Assembly: GCA_026182355.1 (NCBI GenBank)
Contig: JAPFBL010000382.1
Span: forward strand, 62,001 to 126,000
Direction: 5' to 3'
Source: Hermatobates lingyangjiaoensis
Taxonomy: Eukaryota; Arthropoda; Insecta; Hemiptera; Hermatobatidae
Length of the DNA stretch: 64,000 nt
The position numbers were made by a program, and so were the translations under genes. Below are positions 19,336 to 31,307 of the stretch, piece after piece. A model generated the notes under the pieces. The model did no database searches, had not been told where the DNA came from, and saw only the letters and a program-made list of their open reading frames with translations. Within the stretch, counting starts at the first letter, position 1, and each line of letters begins with the position of its first letter.

Positions 19336-22040
19336 AGGTAATGTGGATCGCTTATTACTAAAATTAGTGCCAAATAATGAGACCCAACTCCCGGCTCTAG
19401 AACAGCGCTAAAAGGTAAAAGCCTTATAAGTACGGGTGTTGGAAAACAAAACAAATATAACCACCTATCACAATTGATAAATTAAGATTAGCTTTTAAAT
19501 AAGCCTTCAGTTATATCAATCAAATTTATGAACAAAACATCATATCTCCATTTTGAGAAATAATAAGAGTATAGTTGACTTGCTGAATCATTTAAGTAGC
19601 TATCCGAAACTTCTAATGACCTAGCGATATATTGAGAGATTTCTATGTATTTTATTCATGATAACAATGATTGGGAGCCTCATATACATAGAACTAACAA
19701 CATTAATAACGGATATTAACAATTATTGAAATCAAAGTAAGAATATTCTAATTTAAAGTGGGCTTATATAATTTATATAAAAATATGTAAATATCCAACT
19801 AATATAAATAATTATTTCACTTGATTATAAACTTTTTACATCATATTTTATTTTAAATACTGGAAGTTGGTAACTTTGTTTGAGCTTTTTATTTTATTTA
19901 TGAGCTTTACTTTATAACTTCACTCTGCAAATGAATAACCACAACTGTTACATCATCAGGGCTTGGATTGTTTGATAACTGTACGTAAGTGCACAAGTCT
20001 GAACACGTTGTTAGCGACAGCATGGATAACATATCACTCCACTGTCCTTGTTTGAGGACATCATTATTTTAGGCCATATATATTCTTGAAGAGTGAACAA
20101 ACGGTTACATAATATATCTCATATAAACGTTTGAAAAGAAAGAAGGAATGAAGAAAACATCACATCAAACAGAAAGTTAGTTCACAATTTAAAATTATCT
20201 TCTATTTTTTTCATTACATTGCGTTTAATTATGACTATTAAATGAAGACTAACTAAAGTAGATTGAATGCAAAAAAAAATTAAAGTCATCTTTACTAATT
20301 AGCATAGGAATTATTTTTAATTTAATACCACTAAAACTGAATCATTTAAATTAATATACAATTAAATTGTAATTTAAAAAAAACGTTATTCTTACCAAAA
20401 ATAATGTAATATACCTTAATTAAATTATTTATAAATATTTAGACAATTATATAATTAATTGTTTTTCTATATATTAATAACAATAGATGCAATTCAAATA
20501 CTAACTTTTAATATTAAAAAAAAAAAAGGAAAACAGTAATTGAAAATAGGTTTCCTGATGATGTTAATTAATTATAAGTTAACTATTAATTAAGTTAATT
20601 TAGAAATTAAGATAATTACGAAACATAATTAATGTTTGTTAATTTAAAGAAACCTATTCTGAATTGTAAGAATCAGTGGTCAAGAAGCTATATCACAATG
20701 ACAATAGTAATATCAACAATTTACATCTATAGAAAGAAATATCACAAATATTAGTAAAAATATATTATATTATGATTAATAATAATATGACTAATGATTC
20801 AGTTTTTAATGAAATTTTAACTTTCATATTGTTTACAACTTTGTATACTTTTGTATATATAAAATACAATACAAAGTATACTTTGTATATACAACTATGT
20901 ATACTTTGTATTACTTTTGTATACAAAGTTGTAAAATAATTTTAACAACCTTAAAAAAAAAATCAATATCAGAATATGAATGTAACTTTTTTTTTAAACA
21001 ATGTTTCAATGCAAACATTAAGAAACTGTTATTTTACAACTTTTTTTTCGTTTTAAACTATTTTTATTAATCTAGCTTAAACTTATTTTTTTTTAAAATT
21101 CAGCTTAAATTAAATTTTAAAAAGTCAGAACCTTTTTGGGTAGTAATTTCTTAGGTTTCTTATATACATTATATTTATGTGTTTTTTTTTATTTAATTGT
21201 CAATGAATAGTTCATTACTTATTTAATATTACTAATGATTAATAGTTAACTTATTTATTGATTAAAAATTGAAAGAAATAATTTTAAACGTACACGACCG
21301 GTATATTGTGGTGTTTTTTCTGACATTAAAAGTTTACCATTTTGTTTTAATATTTTTACCTATAATTGTTAATACAATGAAATTTAAAGAAAATATATCA
21401 GATTCTGTTATAATATAATATAAAAGAATTTAGAAAAAAAAATGTTAAATTTACTTTTATTATTATAAAAGTATTATTTTATTATGTTAAGAAAATTATT
21501 ATAAATTTTCTTTTTAGCTATGTAGGATTACTTGTTTTGTAATTAATGGATATCATTGAATGAATCCTCATATATTTGTTCACAAAAGTTATATAATTTT
21601 TCAACCGTGTACCTATCACTTATCAACAACCTTGCCAGTCGTGTTTGCTTTTCATCCCTTTCGTGTATTTATGTTTTTATTAAACTTAAATTTATTCCCG
21701 GGGTATTGGTGGTTAGCCCCGGGTGGCATTTAGAGGGGGCAAACAAATAAAAAATTAAATCAAAAATAAAAAAAACTAAAATAATAATGAAAATGAGTTT
21801 TCAGATCCTAATTGTTTTTATGTTTTATGTTTGTATACTGTTTTTAAACGAATTTTTCAATTGTAATAGTTGCAAATTAAAAATTAAATTTATTTTAAAA
21901 TGTCAAAAATAATTTTTTTTAGAAAGGTTAAAAGTTTATTTTATTTGTTTGCGTAGCCAGTTAATTTAATGTAGCATTTTTTTTTATGATTTGACTTATA
22001 CGTTATTGTTTTGAAAAATCTTTAGTTTTCTTTGATAACG
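19336..22040. other. Intergenic AT-rich block, no gene
   Basis: About 2.7 kb of very AT-rich DNA. The only structure I see is an imperfect palindrome at 20835-20935 built from TTTGTATAC and its complement. A few T and A homopolymers are present. Confidence 0.5.
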
Positions 22041-22042
22041 AC

Positions 22043-22330
22043 TGTATATGTATATGAGTAAAAAGATTTCACATAAACACGTGAAAAAACAATCAATGAT
22101 CAAACCACAATATGAAATGGGAAAACAAGACTAAGATCTTTCAATTGTAACAAGCGGTCTTCGTCAGAGTCAAAAACCCAACTGTTGGGTTTTTGACTCT
22201 GACGAAGACCGCTTGTTACGGTTGAAAGATCTTCGTCTTGTTTTCCCATTTCTTATTGTGGTTTGATCATTGATTGTTATTTCACGTGTTTATGTGAAAT
22301 CTTTTTACTCATATACATATATATATATAC
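22043..22330. mobile_element. Palindromic element, hammerhead family A (longest copy)
   Basis: Symmetric over about 285 bp, out to TATATGAGTAAAAAGATTTC on the left and GAAATCTTTTTACTCATATA on the right. Both ends include the ACATAAACACGTG hairpin, so this shows the full arm. The + hammerhead is 22195-22236; the - one has a changed stem II (CAATTG). It is followed by TA tracts with TACAGTCGTATA units to about 22410. Confidence 0.87.
22195..22236 (+). ncRNA. Predicted hammerhead ribozyme, family A
   Basis: Same layout as 14807-14849: GACT, CTGACGA, A, GACCG / CGGTT stem II, GAAAGATCT. Stem I is weakened because the 3' strand reads CGTC rather than AGTC. Confidence 0.6.
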
Positions 22331-22415
22331 AGTCGTATATATATATATATATATTACAGTCGTATATATATATATTATATATATATACAGTCGTGTATAT
22401 ATATTACAATGTATT
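22331..22415. repeat. (TA)n with TACAGTCG interruptions
   Basis: Three TA tracts separated by ACAGTCGTATA, abutting the family A palindrome. Confidence 0.8.
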
Positions 22416-22790
22416 GTAATAAGATGAAAGTCTGGGACTAATAATAGCAGTTTAAAATTAGATCATTGATTCTAATAGCATGAAAATAAATATTTTGAAG
22501 ACTTTTTGATTTTGGAGTTTAACGAATTATCAAAGGCCAGTTGTAAAGACTCCCCTGTAAATTTTACGACCGGCCCGGATGGTAAATATAGTTCCTATGA
22601 CAGTGCATTAATGAGAATAATGTCCTTAGTAAGCAGGAATAAGGCACCGATATTGAGTTCAAATTTAGAGTTTTAACCGCAAATCACCACTTTTTATCAA
22701 GTTTATTCTGTTCTGTCTTATCAGAACTGCGTTTGCATGTGAAAACAGGCTTCATCCATGTACCTACTACTTAACAACTTTTACAGTCTT

Positions 22791-23181
22791 TGTAGGGTAA
22801 AAATCTAATGAAATGGTCTCCACATATAAAAATTTAATGATTTAAACAACGCGTTTCGAACACGTAGTGTTCTTCCTCAGGCATTAACTAAAAAATACAA
22901 TGACACCAGAGAGTTATCTATAGTACAAAGTAAATAAGTACAAAAATTAATATAAAATAAAATAAGGCGGAAAGTACGAACCTAAGGATGAGTGCCTCTG
23001 AATTCCGCCTTATTTTATTTTATATTAATTTTTGTACTTATTTACTTTGTACTATAGATAACTCTCTGGTGTCATTGTATTTTTTAGTTAATGCTTGAGG
23101 AAGAACACTACGTGTTCGAAACGCGTTTATATCATTAAATTTTTATATGTGGTGACCATTTCATTAGATTTTTACCCTACA
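22791..23181. mobile_element. Palindromic element, hammerhead family E (copy 1)
   Basis: Arms from TGTAGGGTAAAAATCTAATG to its complement, about 195 bp each, centre near 22987. The - hammerhead (22846-22882) has CTGAGGA, A, GAACAC-TAC-GTGTTC and GAAACGCGTT. The + copy has C3 changed to T (TTGAGGA). The right flank continues with the MSKYHIITDCT start. Confidence 0.85.
22846..22882 (-). ncRNA. Predicted hammerhead ribozyme, family E
   Basis: Core CTGAGGA (complement of 22874-22880), A, six-pair stem II with TAC loop, GAAA, stem III AACGCGTT. Stem I is short (G-C plus a G-T). Related to family D through its identical stem III and stem II pairs. Confidence 0.6.
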
Positions 23182-23399
23182 ATGAGTAAATACCACATAA
23201 TAACTGATTGCACTACATTAGAATTTTACAGTCTTGTTTGCTTTTCATCCCTTTCGTGTATTTGAGTTTTTATAAACTTATATATGAACACTTATTATTT
23301 ATTAATTAGTAGTAACTCCTCTTTCTCCAGTCTAAAATCCATGCCATAGAAAGATGTGCACAATTTAATATGGATAAAGGATACAAGCAGCAATCAAAG

Positions 23400-23927
23400 C
23401 ATTGAGTTAAAATTTTATCAGCTCAAAGATGATCCTGAACTGCAAAAATAAACTAAATCTACTGGGTTTAATCTTCAGGGATTTTCTTTTGTATGGTACG
23501 AAGGAGAAAGAAGTCTGGAGACCATTCTACGGATGCGCAGAGGGTCCAAAAGCGCTAACTAGTGGAAGCCTATCTCCCACAAGTGCACCTAAGGACCCGA
23601 AGAAGATTGCCCTGAAGAAGAAGAAAGGCAGTTTTCTCCCGAAACGTAGGGAGCCTAATGAGTATTACCAACGATGATTTGTGGAGATTCTGGAAAGAAG
23701 AGGAAGAAACACCGTTGCACCTGCTGGCTGACTATCAAAACATGTTGTTTCACAGAGGTAGGTGCTTCGGGGCACCCAACAAAACTATAGAAGAAGTTTT
23801 ACCTTTGGACCCAGTAAAAGTGCTGAGCTTCTTGGAGGCGTTGAAGCTGTAGCACAGAAGGGGGAAAGTACAATAGTTCTTGGGACGCAGTACTATGACC
23901 ACTCTCAATAAAATAAATAAATAAATA
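23400..23927 (+). mobile_element. 5'-truncated LINE fragment, R1/I-like polyprotein tail
   Basis: Two overlapping frames (23429-23677 and 23658-23852) include WKEEEETPLHLLADYQNM and end PVKVLSFLEALKL before a stop, the usual layout of the zinc-knuckle end of an R1/I-type LINE. The 3' end has a short UTR and a TAAA-type tail (AATAAAATAAATAAATAAAT). The 5' part has lost its frame. Confidence 0.7.
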
Positions 23928-24040
23928 AACACTATTTTTATTTTTTATCGAAGTTTGGTCTAGCTTCAATAATTTAACACCTAGACCAAACTAGATGGAT
24001 GAAGCTAGACCAAACTTCGATAAAAAATAAAAATAGTGTT
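23928..24040. mobile_element. Foldback element, family I (copy 1)
   Basis: AACACTATTTTTATTTTTTA on the left, complement on the right; the arms include ATCGAAGTTTGGTCTAGC. No hammerhead boxes survive here. A longer relative is at 37418-37589. Confidence 0.75.
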
Positions 24041-24048
24041 AAATATAT

Positions 24049-24312
24049 GAGCCGTTTATTTTGAAAGTGGCCTAATTCCATTTTCCAAAAAAATTTAGCT
24101 AGCTATTTAAATAATTACATTTTTACGTTATCTTTACTTTTGAAGCAAATTGTACAAAAATTATTTAAAATTACTAAGAATTTTTATAACAAAAATTAGT
24201 TGATAAATAAAATGACAATATTTTTAAATTTTGTAAAACGCAAACCCTTTAATATCTCGATTTTAACATAAATGGAATTAGGCCACTTTCAAAATAAGCG
24301 GCGCATATGTGG
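24049..24312. mobile_element. MITE with ~30-bp terminal inverted repeats
   Basis: The ends are GCCGTTTATTTTGAAAGTGG and its near-complement (left) with GGCCTAATTCCATTTT inward. It sits inside the flank of the family I element, since ATATG resumes on the other side as ATATGTGGTCGAG (compare 37590-37605). An approximate 5-bp ATATG duplication fits. No transposase; superfamily unresolved. Confidence 0.7.
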
Positions 24313-25237
24313 TCGAGAAAAGGAAAACATGTAAATATATAAATCAAAACCCCTCTCTCAGCACTATGAACTAATCGACCTATAGGACGTATTAATACCT
24401 ATAGTAAGACGGTATATTATAGTTCTAATATTATAGTATATTCATCGACCCCTTAATGTATATGAGAGAGATACCCACTCCAAGCAGATGGACTTAAAAA
24501 GCTTTGCTTTCTTAATAAAACTTGATGTATAGACATTATATGTCCTTTTTGTATAAGATTCATCTGTTATGGACTCCTTTACCTCTGGGCTTGCTTTGCT
24601 TATCTTCAATCAGTAATAATTAACTAGCGATTACTCTTCATATTTATAGCTGATTGCCATCCCAAACCTGCCCCCCTTTCGATTTAGAGTTATACAAAAG
24701 TCAAGGAGTGCACACCAACTAGAAATCACTCTTGAACGGCTTGATTACATTTACATTTAGTCTTCGTGATCTCATTTCAAATCCATCCCTTTCCTATTCA
24801 ACCTTAGCTTTGCTTAAGTAAAATAACTCATTTCAAATGGATCATTCACCGGAATTGAATAATTATCAACACGAATTTCTTACTTCCATTCTCATCTTTA
24901 ATCAATCTTCTTAATTCAAAGCAGATTTGATGTAATAGTTATTATTTTTTTTTTTGGCTTTTCTCTTAAAGAGCTTTATTTTTGGCCTAATTTTTTTTGT
25001 TGATTCAGGACAAAATTATTTGGGTTATATTTAATGTTTAATTACCAAAACACCTTGTCTTAATACTTCACTGCCACGTGTGTTTTTTAAATTGAAATTT
25101 TCATATTTTTTCATTTTTTAAAGCTCATATATTTCTTCAAAGAAAAAAAAATAGAGTTGGAGAAAATTTGATAGTAAGGGAAATTTATTACGTATTCACG
25201 ATATTTACCTCACTATCATGAATAAATACATCACAAT
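24313..25237. other. Intergenic, no gene
   Basis: No coding or repeat structure that I can support. Confidence 0.4.
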
Positions 25238-25251
25238 AACTGCCTCCCTAG

Positions 25252-25585
25252 GTTAGGTTAGGTTGCAGTGGCAGTCCCACAAGGGAACACACGAACGCCG
25301 AGCATTGGCCTTTTGAGATACCACACAATGAAGATTGATTCTACAGTGGGAATCCTACATTTTGCCTAACTCAATTGTATTTATAGTAGGGATTTTTAAC
25401 GAGTACCTGACATCGTATAGGCTCGGGACCGAGCCTATTTCTTCTTCACGTCCCTTCTCCGAGGGACGACGTGCTCACATTTATTCACCTCCAGCGTGAA
25501 TAAATCGAGGGCCAGGTAGGGATCGAAACCCGGTCCTATCAGTTCAGAGGCGAGCACGTTAACCACTGAGCTAGCCTGCCCCGTC
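25252..25585 (-). mobile_element. Complete tRNA-derived SINE, tail type 1, with 14-bp target duplication
   Basis: The flanks are AACTGCCTCCCTAG at 25238-25251 and 25586-25599. On - it reads: tRNA-like head with TAGCTCAGTGGTTAACG (box A) and GGTTTCGATCC (box B), the CTCGATTTATTC junction, the SINE body with GGTCCCGAGCC, and the type 1 tail ending in CCTAA repeats. About 335 bp. It is the reference copy for this family in the window. Confidence 0.92.
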
Positions 25586-25680
25586 AACTGCCTCCCTAGC
25601 TCGTATTATTTTAGTTTTTCTTCAGGAGTCTCATTTTTACTGCTATATTTAAAGAACGCTAATACAGAAAAAACATTCAC

Positions 25681-26240
25681 TCAGAAATGCTTTTTCCAAT
25701 AATTAATTTTTTTTTTGTTATCTGCTTTGTTGGTATGTATATCCCTGCTGAATATAGTTAAGAAGTTCAGAAGGGATTTTCCTTTGAAGTCCTCCATGGT
25801 GTAAACTACAATCAGTTTCTTTTTTAGCCGAGACAAAGTCAAGTGTGTTGTATGACTCTGTTTTAAAGAGACTAAGATTGTAGACGAAACTTCAAAACTT
25901 CTGTAGTTTGAGGAGGTGATAAATATGACTTTTTGTGGTTTTAAAATTTCGTCTTCATTTTTTGTAAAAATATTCATCAGTATTTAGTATCTTCCAGTAG
26001 ACCTCTTTGTAAGATTGGAGCGCCTGCATCACGTTCAGTGACCTCGCAGATTTTGTCCAATAGTTGCGTGCTTCCATGCGATCTAGAAAAAATAAAACAG
26101 CAAGACCTTTCGAGAGGTGGATAAGATCTTACATTCTTTAAGCTTTTAAGCCCATTTGAGTCAATACTCATGTGCATAGCCGCGCATAAATAAAACCAAG
26201 CTGTTCTCCCCGTAATATTACCTGCTCCCCATTTATACAT
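25681..26240 (-). pseudogene. Two adjacent open frames, one gene relic, unrecognised
   Basis: On -, a frame of 87 codons (25977-26240; GAGNITGRTAWFYLCAAMHM) is followed directly by one of 98 codons (25681-25977; SNYRSFEVSSTILVSLKQSH). The composition is protein-like rather than AT-noise. One nonsense or frameshift break may separate two parts of a single protein. I recognise no domain. A mobile-element or captured-gene relic is possible. Confidence 0.35.
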
Positions 26241-26379
26241 GTGTCATGATCACTATATGATATAATGTCAGAAGATGTGATATGAAATCAATGTGACACA
26301 ACTTTACCCAGATATTCATTTTCTACCAAAAATCGAATTATTAGGTATATAATGTAATAGGATCGCTTTCCCCTGGTAA

Positions 26380-27011
26380 CATTTTGCCAAAAAGACTAAC
26401 TTGGAATCCTCCAACTGAATACCCGACTGAAAAGACTTAACTTAAAACGACGATTCTTACTACTGTACAGACTTCTAGTGAGACACTAAAAATTGACGCT
26501 ACATAACAAAGTACTGGTATACAAAACATTACTGCGACCAATCTGGACTTACGGACTTGAACTTTGGGGTTGTGCAAAACCATCCAATATTCATAGAATA
26601 CAATCACTGCAATCTAAAATCCTCCGCACTATCACAAATGCTCCGTATTACTTCAAAAACTACACACTTCATAAAGACCTAAAAATTCCATTCATGCAAA
26701 ACCTTGCCTCTGATCGTTATAAGTCATTTCACAACAACCTTTCCTCTCACCCAAATCCATTTGTACAAATCCTTGCTTCGTCATCACCTTCCCAGAATCC
26801 CCCAAGACGACTCAAAAGAAAATGGCCGAGGGATCTACTATTACAATAATATACTAAAAGAAAAAAAATAAAACAAAGTGAGAAGTTGAACCAGTGGGTG
26901 CCATTCTTTGCTCATGTGCATCGATGTCATTGTGTAATCTATTACTACATATGCCTGTTACGCAAAATATGCGTAGTTGCATATTTGCTAATAAAGATGA
27001 TAAAAAAAAAA
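26380..27011 (+). mobile_element. 5'-truncated Jockey-like LINE, reverse transcriptase C-terminus
   Basis: The frame 26493-26849 reads KVLVYKTLLRPIWTYGLELW, then IHRIQSLQSKILRTITNAP and RRLKRKWPRDL, the conserved end of Jockey-type ORF2. Upstream (26390-26490) the frame is broken but still gives RLTWNPP and LLYRLLVRH. The 3' end has AATAAAGATGATA and a poly(A) of nine. Confidence 0.88.
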
Positions 27012-28060
27012 CCATTTTGCCGCATTAATGCAAACTCAATGGGGGTTGCGTTACGTTACACCTAACGTATCATATGTCAGAGACAAACGGTTTTTAATCA
27101 TTTCGTCTACTTATCTCTTCCCCAATATCTTCAAGTCATTTTCTATTTAACCCAATCCCTGTAGATATTTTACAACTGGATAGTTATTAATCTAAAATCA
27201 TGTTGTTTTCAGTCTGTTAGAAAAACTTTATACAGTTTCTTATGTTTTTGGTACCTGCGTTTTTGTTGCATCCCCTTAATGAAAATACTGCTTGCTCAAA
27301 GAATGGTATAGTTTATTTATGTACACATACTGTACTAGGTGCCACTATGTGTTTTTATGTGTCACACAGCACTTAGCAATGACTGTTAGCTATCAATTTG
27401 TGGAGAAGGTGGGGTCATTAGTGACTAATCAATGCTATAAAACTTGCTTGTTCACCTGGATTTCAATCAACTCTGGAAGGTTCTGTGAGACAGTCATAAT
27501 TTTTACCATAGTTCAACTCATACGAAGTGTGTTCCAGAGGATTAAATATTGAAGTAAGTTTACTACATTTATTAGTCAACTTGTGACAATGAAAGCTAAT
27601 TATACTAAGTTAAAGGAAAAACTGATTTGAAAAATACGTATTGATGATGTAATGCATGATTTGTAATACTAAGTTTAGAATTATTCGATTATCACAACGA
27701 AAGAATACTTGCTAAACTTCAGAGATCTCCTAAATGTTATAGCACAACCGCACTAACTTCAAGCGGAAAACAGGCAACTTTGTTGTTTTAAAACTCACTG
27801 ATTTAATGTTTGGTGTATTAGATAGACCGATTAAATAGTATATTACCAGTTATGAAGAGTTCAGTGAATGACTAGATAAAAATTGATCGGTTCATCATTT
27901 ACCAAGGCAATGTGAACAACTGCATTACAACATGCGATGGCTATCCATCATAGTATATACCGAACAATCTATACCTTGGTGCATTTTTGGCTCATAAAAT
28001 AGACCATAATTAACTTAGAAAACACTGGACTCGTACTTATAAGTCGGATTTATTTATTTT
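27012..28060. other. Intergenic, no gene
   Basis: No structure that I can support; an 86-codon frame at 27292-27552 (+) has no recognisable family. Confidence 0.4.
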
Positions 28061-28169
28061 ACTTTTTATTTTACTTGAACAAATTTGATTTCAAGATTTA
28101 GATGGTATTACATGTCCCAGAAATCCTTTTATGAAGTTTTTTCCATGATGTCTGTGTATGTGTATGTGT

Positions 28170-28390
28170 GATAAAAAGATTTCACATAAACACGTAAAAT
28201 AACAATCAATGATCAAACCTCAATAAGAAAATGGGAAAACAAGACTAAGATCTTTCAACCGTAACAAGCGGTCTTCGTCAGAGACGCTTGGGAAAAAGTG
28301 GGTTTTTGACTCTGACGAAGACCGCTTGTTACGGTTGAAAGATCTTAGTCTTGTTATCCCATTTTCTTATTGTGGTTTGATCATTGAGTG
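28170..28390. mobile_element. Palindromic element, hammerhead family A (well preserved)
   Basis: Arms with CAAACCTCAATAAGAAAATG / CATTTTCTTATTGTGGTTTG. The left side also has AAAGATTTCACATAAACACG. The hammerheads are 28308-28350 (+) and 28243-28284 (-), both with intact boxes; the - copy has one altered base in stem I. Inserted in a TG-repeat rather than a TA tract. Confidence 0.87.
28308..28350 (+). ncRNA. Predicted hammerhead ribozyme, family A
   Basis: GACT, CTGACGA (28312-28318), A, GACCG / CGGTT, GAAA, AGATCT, T, AGTC. Identical to the 14807-14849 motif, so conserved between separate insertions. Confidence 0.7.
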
Positions 28391-28940
28391 TGTGTGTGTG
28401 TGAGTGTGTATCCCAAATTTGAGGCCACGCTACGGTCCAGAATCTTTGATAGATTAAATTAATATTATGCACAAAAATGGACCTAGATCAGTTTTGTACA
28501 TAGTGTAGATGTGCTATATAGTTTAGGAGCAATGATGCATGATGGGAAAGTCAATTTTTTTTGCCAAAAACCTATATTTAGACAATATTTTTTTTCTCCT
28601 AAACTACTAATTCTAAAGTTTTGAAAGTTTGTCATTATCTTTAAGGTTACAAATGGAATAAAAAAAAAAATATGTTGAAGTTTTTGAAACAACGAGGAAA
28701 TACTTTTTTCAATAAAATGTAAAAATTATGACTTATAATTTTTTTTATAAGTCAATAACTCAATGTGAATGCTTGTAAGAGCGATACAAGCCGTACAGTT
28801 TAACGGATCAAAATGAAATTGTGCCTAGAAATTTAACCTTATGTGGAAGATGAGTGAGAGAATTTTTTTTCAAAATTAAATTTACCAAAGGGCCATTAGA
28901 GTACATTTTCTGTTTTTTGAAAATGTTTTTTTAAGGCTCA

Positions 28941-29770
28941 TTAAGTGTTTTTGATTATGATCAAAATGATCATGAATTATTATATTTAGATTGAAAAATT
29001 ATATTACAGAGTGTGTACACAGAATCAGTTGTTAGCACTTGCCTGTGCCTGCTGTTTTACCTTCAAGTTATATGACAAACTCACGGCAGCCATTTAGAAG
29101 CTCAATTACATATTACCGTATACTGTAGAATCGCCTTCAAGAGATTATATTAGGTAAGAAAAACAATTTTAAGTTTTTATCAAATTACATAGGTAACATC
29201 AAGTAAATTAACATTATAGTTTTTATTATTGTAAATAAACGTCACGATAAAAAACAGTAGCGTAAATCAATACAATGTGTCTGTCATACATGGAGGAGGT
29301 TTCCAGTTTTTGAATCCGATATTTTGCTATCTTTAAAAAAAACCAAGAGCTGGTAAAGTAGTGATCTAAAAACATTTTTTTGAGTTTAACATCGTTTTAA
29401 AAAAAAGTGATTGCTATGCTACACAACCAAAATCAAATGCTACAAAATTACATTCTGAGAACATTAAAAGAAAGATTAATATTATAATTAATATTAATAT
29501 TGGCAGAATTAATTAATTATTAATGATTATAATTAATATTGGCAGAAGCAAACTCGCAGATAAGATTTTTTGTTTTATATTTTATTCCAGCATGTTCCAC
29601 TGTGTATTACATGCATCAACGTCAAATTGTACACAATACTTCTTTCATTTACACTACAAAATACTTATTTTAACTTATTTTACAATATAATAATTTGTTT
29701 TTTTTTTCTTATATGTCTACACTGAACAAAAATTTCACAAATTCTTTGTAATATTGTTCTTTAATTAATG
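28941..29770. other. Intergenic, AT-rich, no gene
   Basis: Contains an ATTAATATT-rich stretch at 29475-29550 and homopolymer tracts; nothing recognisable. Confidence 0.4.
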
Positions 29771-29774
29771 AGGA

Positions 29775-29945
29775 AGGCCTAACGGGCTACTCCTCTCCAC
29801 AAACCAAGACCTTATGTATGAGAGCCAGTCTTTGTGGTTCCACCAAACAGCACTCATAAACCAAGTGTCTAGGAGATTGGGGGTCTTCGCGTTACATGGG
29901 CATGATAGATTAGGAGCTATTTTCAACCTGCTCAGGTAGCAGTTA
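29775..29945 (-). mobile_element. Possible LINE polyprotein tail fragment
   Basis: On -, a short frame reads RHLVYECCLVEPQRLALIHK, which follows the H-x-L-x-x-E-C spacing of LINE C-terminal zinc knuckles. It is only about 50 codons, so this is tentative. Confidence 0.4.
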
Positions 29946-30529
29946 AGATTTATTTAATAAAAAACTAATTTATTTTAAGTCAGGAACCAATTTCTTGTGG
30001 TGAAGGATCAGAAAAATTGATGTAGGGCAGGTTTATCCAAGCTGAAAGAATTCGGTGCATCTATCTGAGATATCTCTCATTAGTTCTTTTGATATTTCTT
30101 GTCAGAAATATCAATCGTAGAAGTGTTTTATCCTGTTCTATTTTTAGGTCCTAATAATTCTGGTGTACATATACGATTTAAGTACTTCATTGCATTTCTT
30201 CCTGTTGATTCTTAATTATTAGTTGAGTCGAGGTTTTTTTTCTATAATAGATAATTAGTTGGAGCTTGTCTTCTTGTTTTTCCACTTTATTTTGTTACGT
30301 AGAATGGTTTTGAGTACTTTGTCGTCTGTTTTTATAGTTTTCAGAAAACTAATTTTCAAAATATATCTTATATGTAGTGTGATCTTTCTTTACATCTTTC
30401 CTAGTATTAACTTCTTGGATGTTAATTAAATTAAATTAATTAACAATTAAATAATAACAGTTTTGTACTTGAAATCGACGCATAGTGGAATATACTTTAA
30501 TTGTAAGAGTGCATGTCCCTCTAGATCAG

Positions 30530-30960
30530 TGTTTCCCAACCTTTTTTAGGCCATACCCCACTTTTACATTTCTAAAATCACAGTCCCCCATGCAAATTTG
30601 TAAACGTAAAAAAATTGATTTCTCTATGTTGTGATATGCCCTGTGAGTTTAGAAGAATTTCACCGTACAAATTACGACGAAATTATAATCAAAACAAAGA
30701 AATAATTCAAACATATAAAAAGAATTGTGATTTAAAAAAAAAAACAATTAAAACATAACTTTCAAAATTAATTTAATGTAATCCTTGCGCTTGATGCTTG
30801 GTGCACAGAGATTTTATATTCGGTCCCAGCTTTGTAAGATTCAATCTCAAATCTCCACGTTGCGTTTTGTCCAGACGATTTCTTTACTTAATTAGCATAT
30901 CATTTACAGTACTAAAGCCACATTCAGATAGATATGAAGATATCATATGAGATATATGAT
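30530..30960 (+). mobile_element. Possible hAT end
   Basis: CAGTGTTTCCCAACCTTTTT at 30531-30550 is typical of hAT/Charlie-type termini, followed by a CCATACCCCAC segment. No right end or target duplication is found before the TA-rich stretch at 30930. Confidence 0.45.
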
Positions 30961-31003
30961 ATATGATATGATATAGATATGATGATATGAGGATAAATAT
31001 ATG

Positions 31004-31150
31004 TCAATGATCAAACCACAATACGAATTGGGAAAACGAGACTTAAGATCTTTCAACGGTAACTAGAGGTTTCGTCAGAGTCAAAAACCCAACTGGGTTT
31101 GATTATCAATTACAATCATTGATTGTTATTTCACGTGTTTATGTGAAATC
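31004..31150. mobile_element. Palindromic element, hammerhead family A (decayed)
   Basis: The left arm (CAATGATCAAACCACAATAC, GATCTTTCAACGGTAAC) is followed by CAAAAACCCAACTGGG and then the outer end (TTATTTCACGTGTTTATGTG), so most of the right arm is deleted. Confidence 0.7.
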
Positions 31151-31172
31151 TTTATATATATATATATATATA

Positions 31173-31307
31173 TTTATCACGCTCCTCCGTCCTTTGACGT
31201 GGTTGATATCTCTCTTAGTTCGTCCTCTCTTCTAATCTATTCCTGATGACGAACAATTTCGAAATATTGAGAATTCAGTAAGTGTGAGTTTTATTCCTTT
31301 TTTTGTG
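31173..31307 (+). mobile_element. Hammerhead family H element, single arm
   Basis: Non-palindromic. It shares ACGTGG, ATCTCTCTTA/C, TTCGTCCTCTCTTC, CCTGATGACGAACAA and TTCGAAATATTGA with 52042-52198 (-). The motif at 31240-31272 is CTGATGA, C, GAA..TTC, GAAA, self-complementary ATAT, T. It lies between two family A segments. Confidence 0.65.

Larger units (their letters stand above)
28061..28940. repeat. Unclassified dispersed repeat (also at 44380-45070), split by a palindrome
   Basis: TTTTATGAAGTTTTTTCC, GATGTCTGTGTATGTG and CACGCTACGGTCCAGAATC recur at 44405-44520 in the same order. Downstream GACAAGCC-like and AACGGATCAAAATGAA parts match 45030-45060. The family A element at 28170-28390 is inserted inside the TG-rich part. 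Confidence 0.6.
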
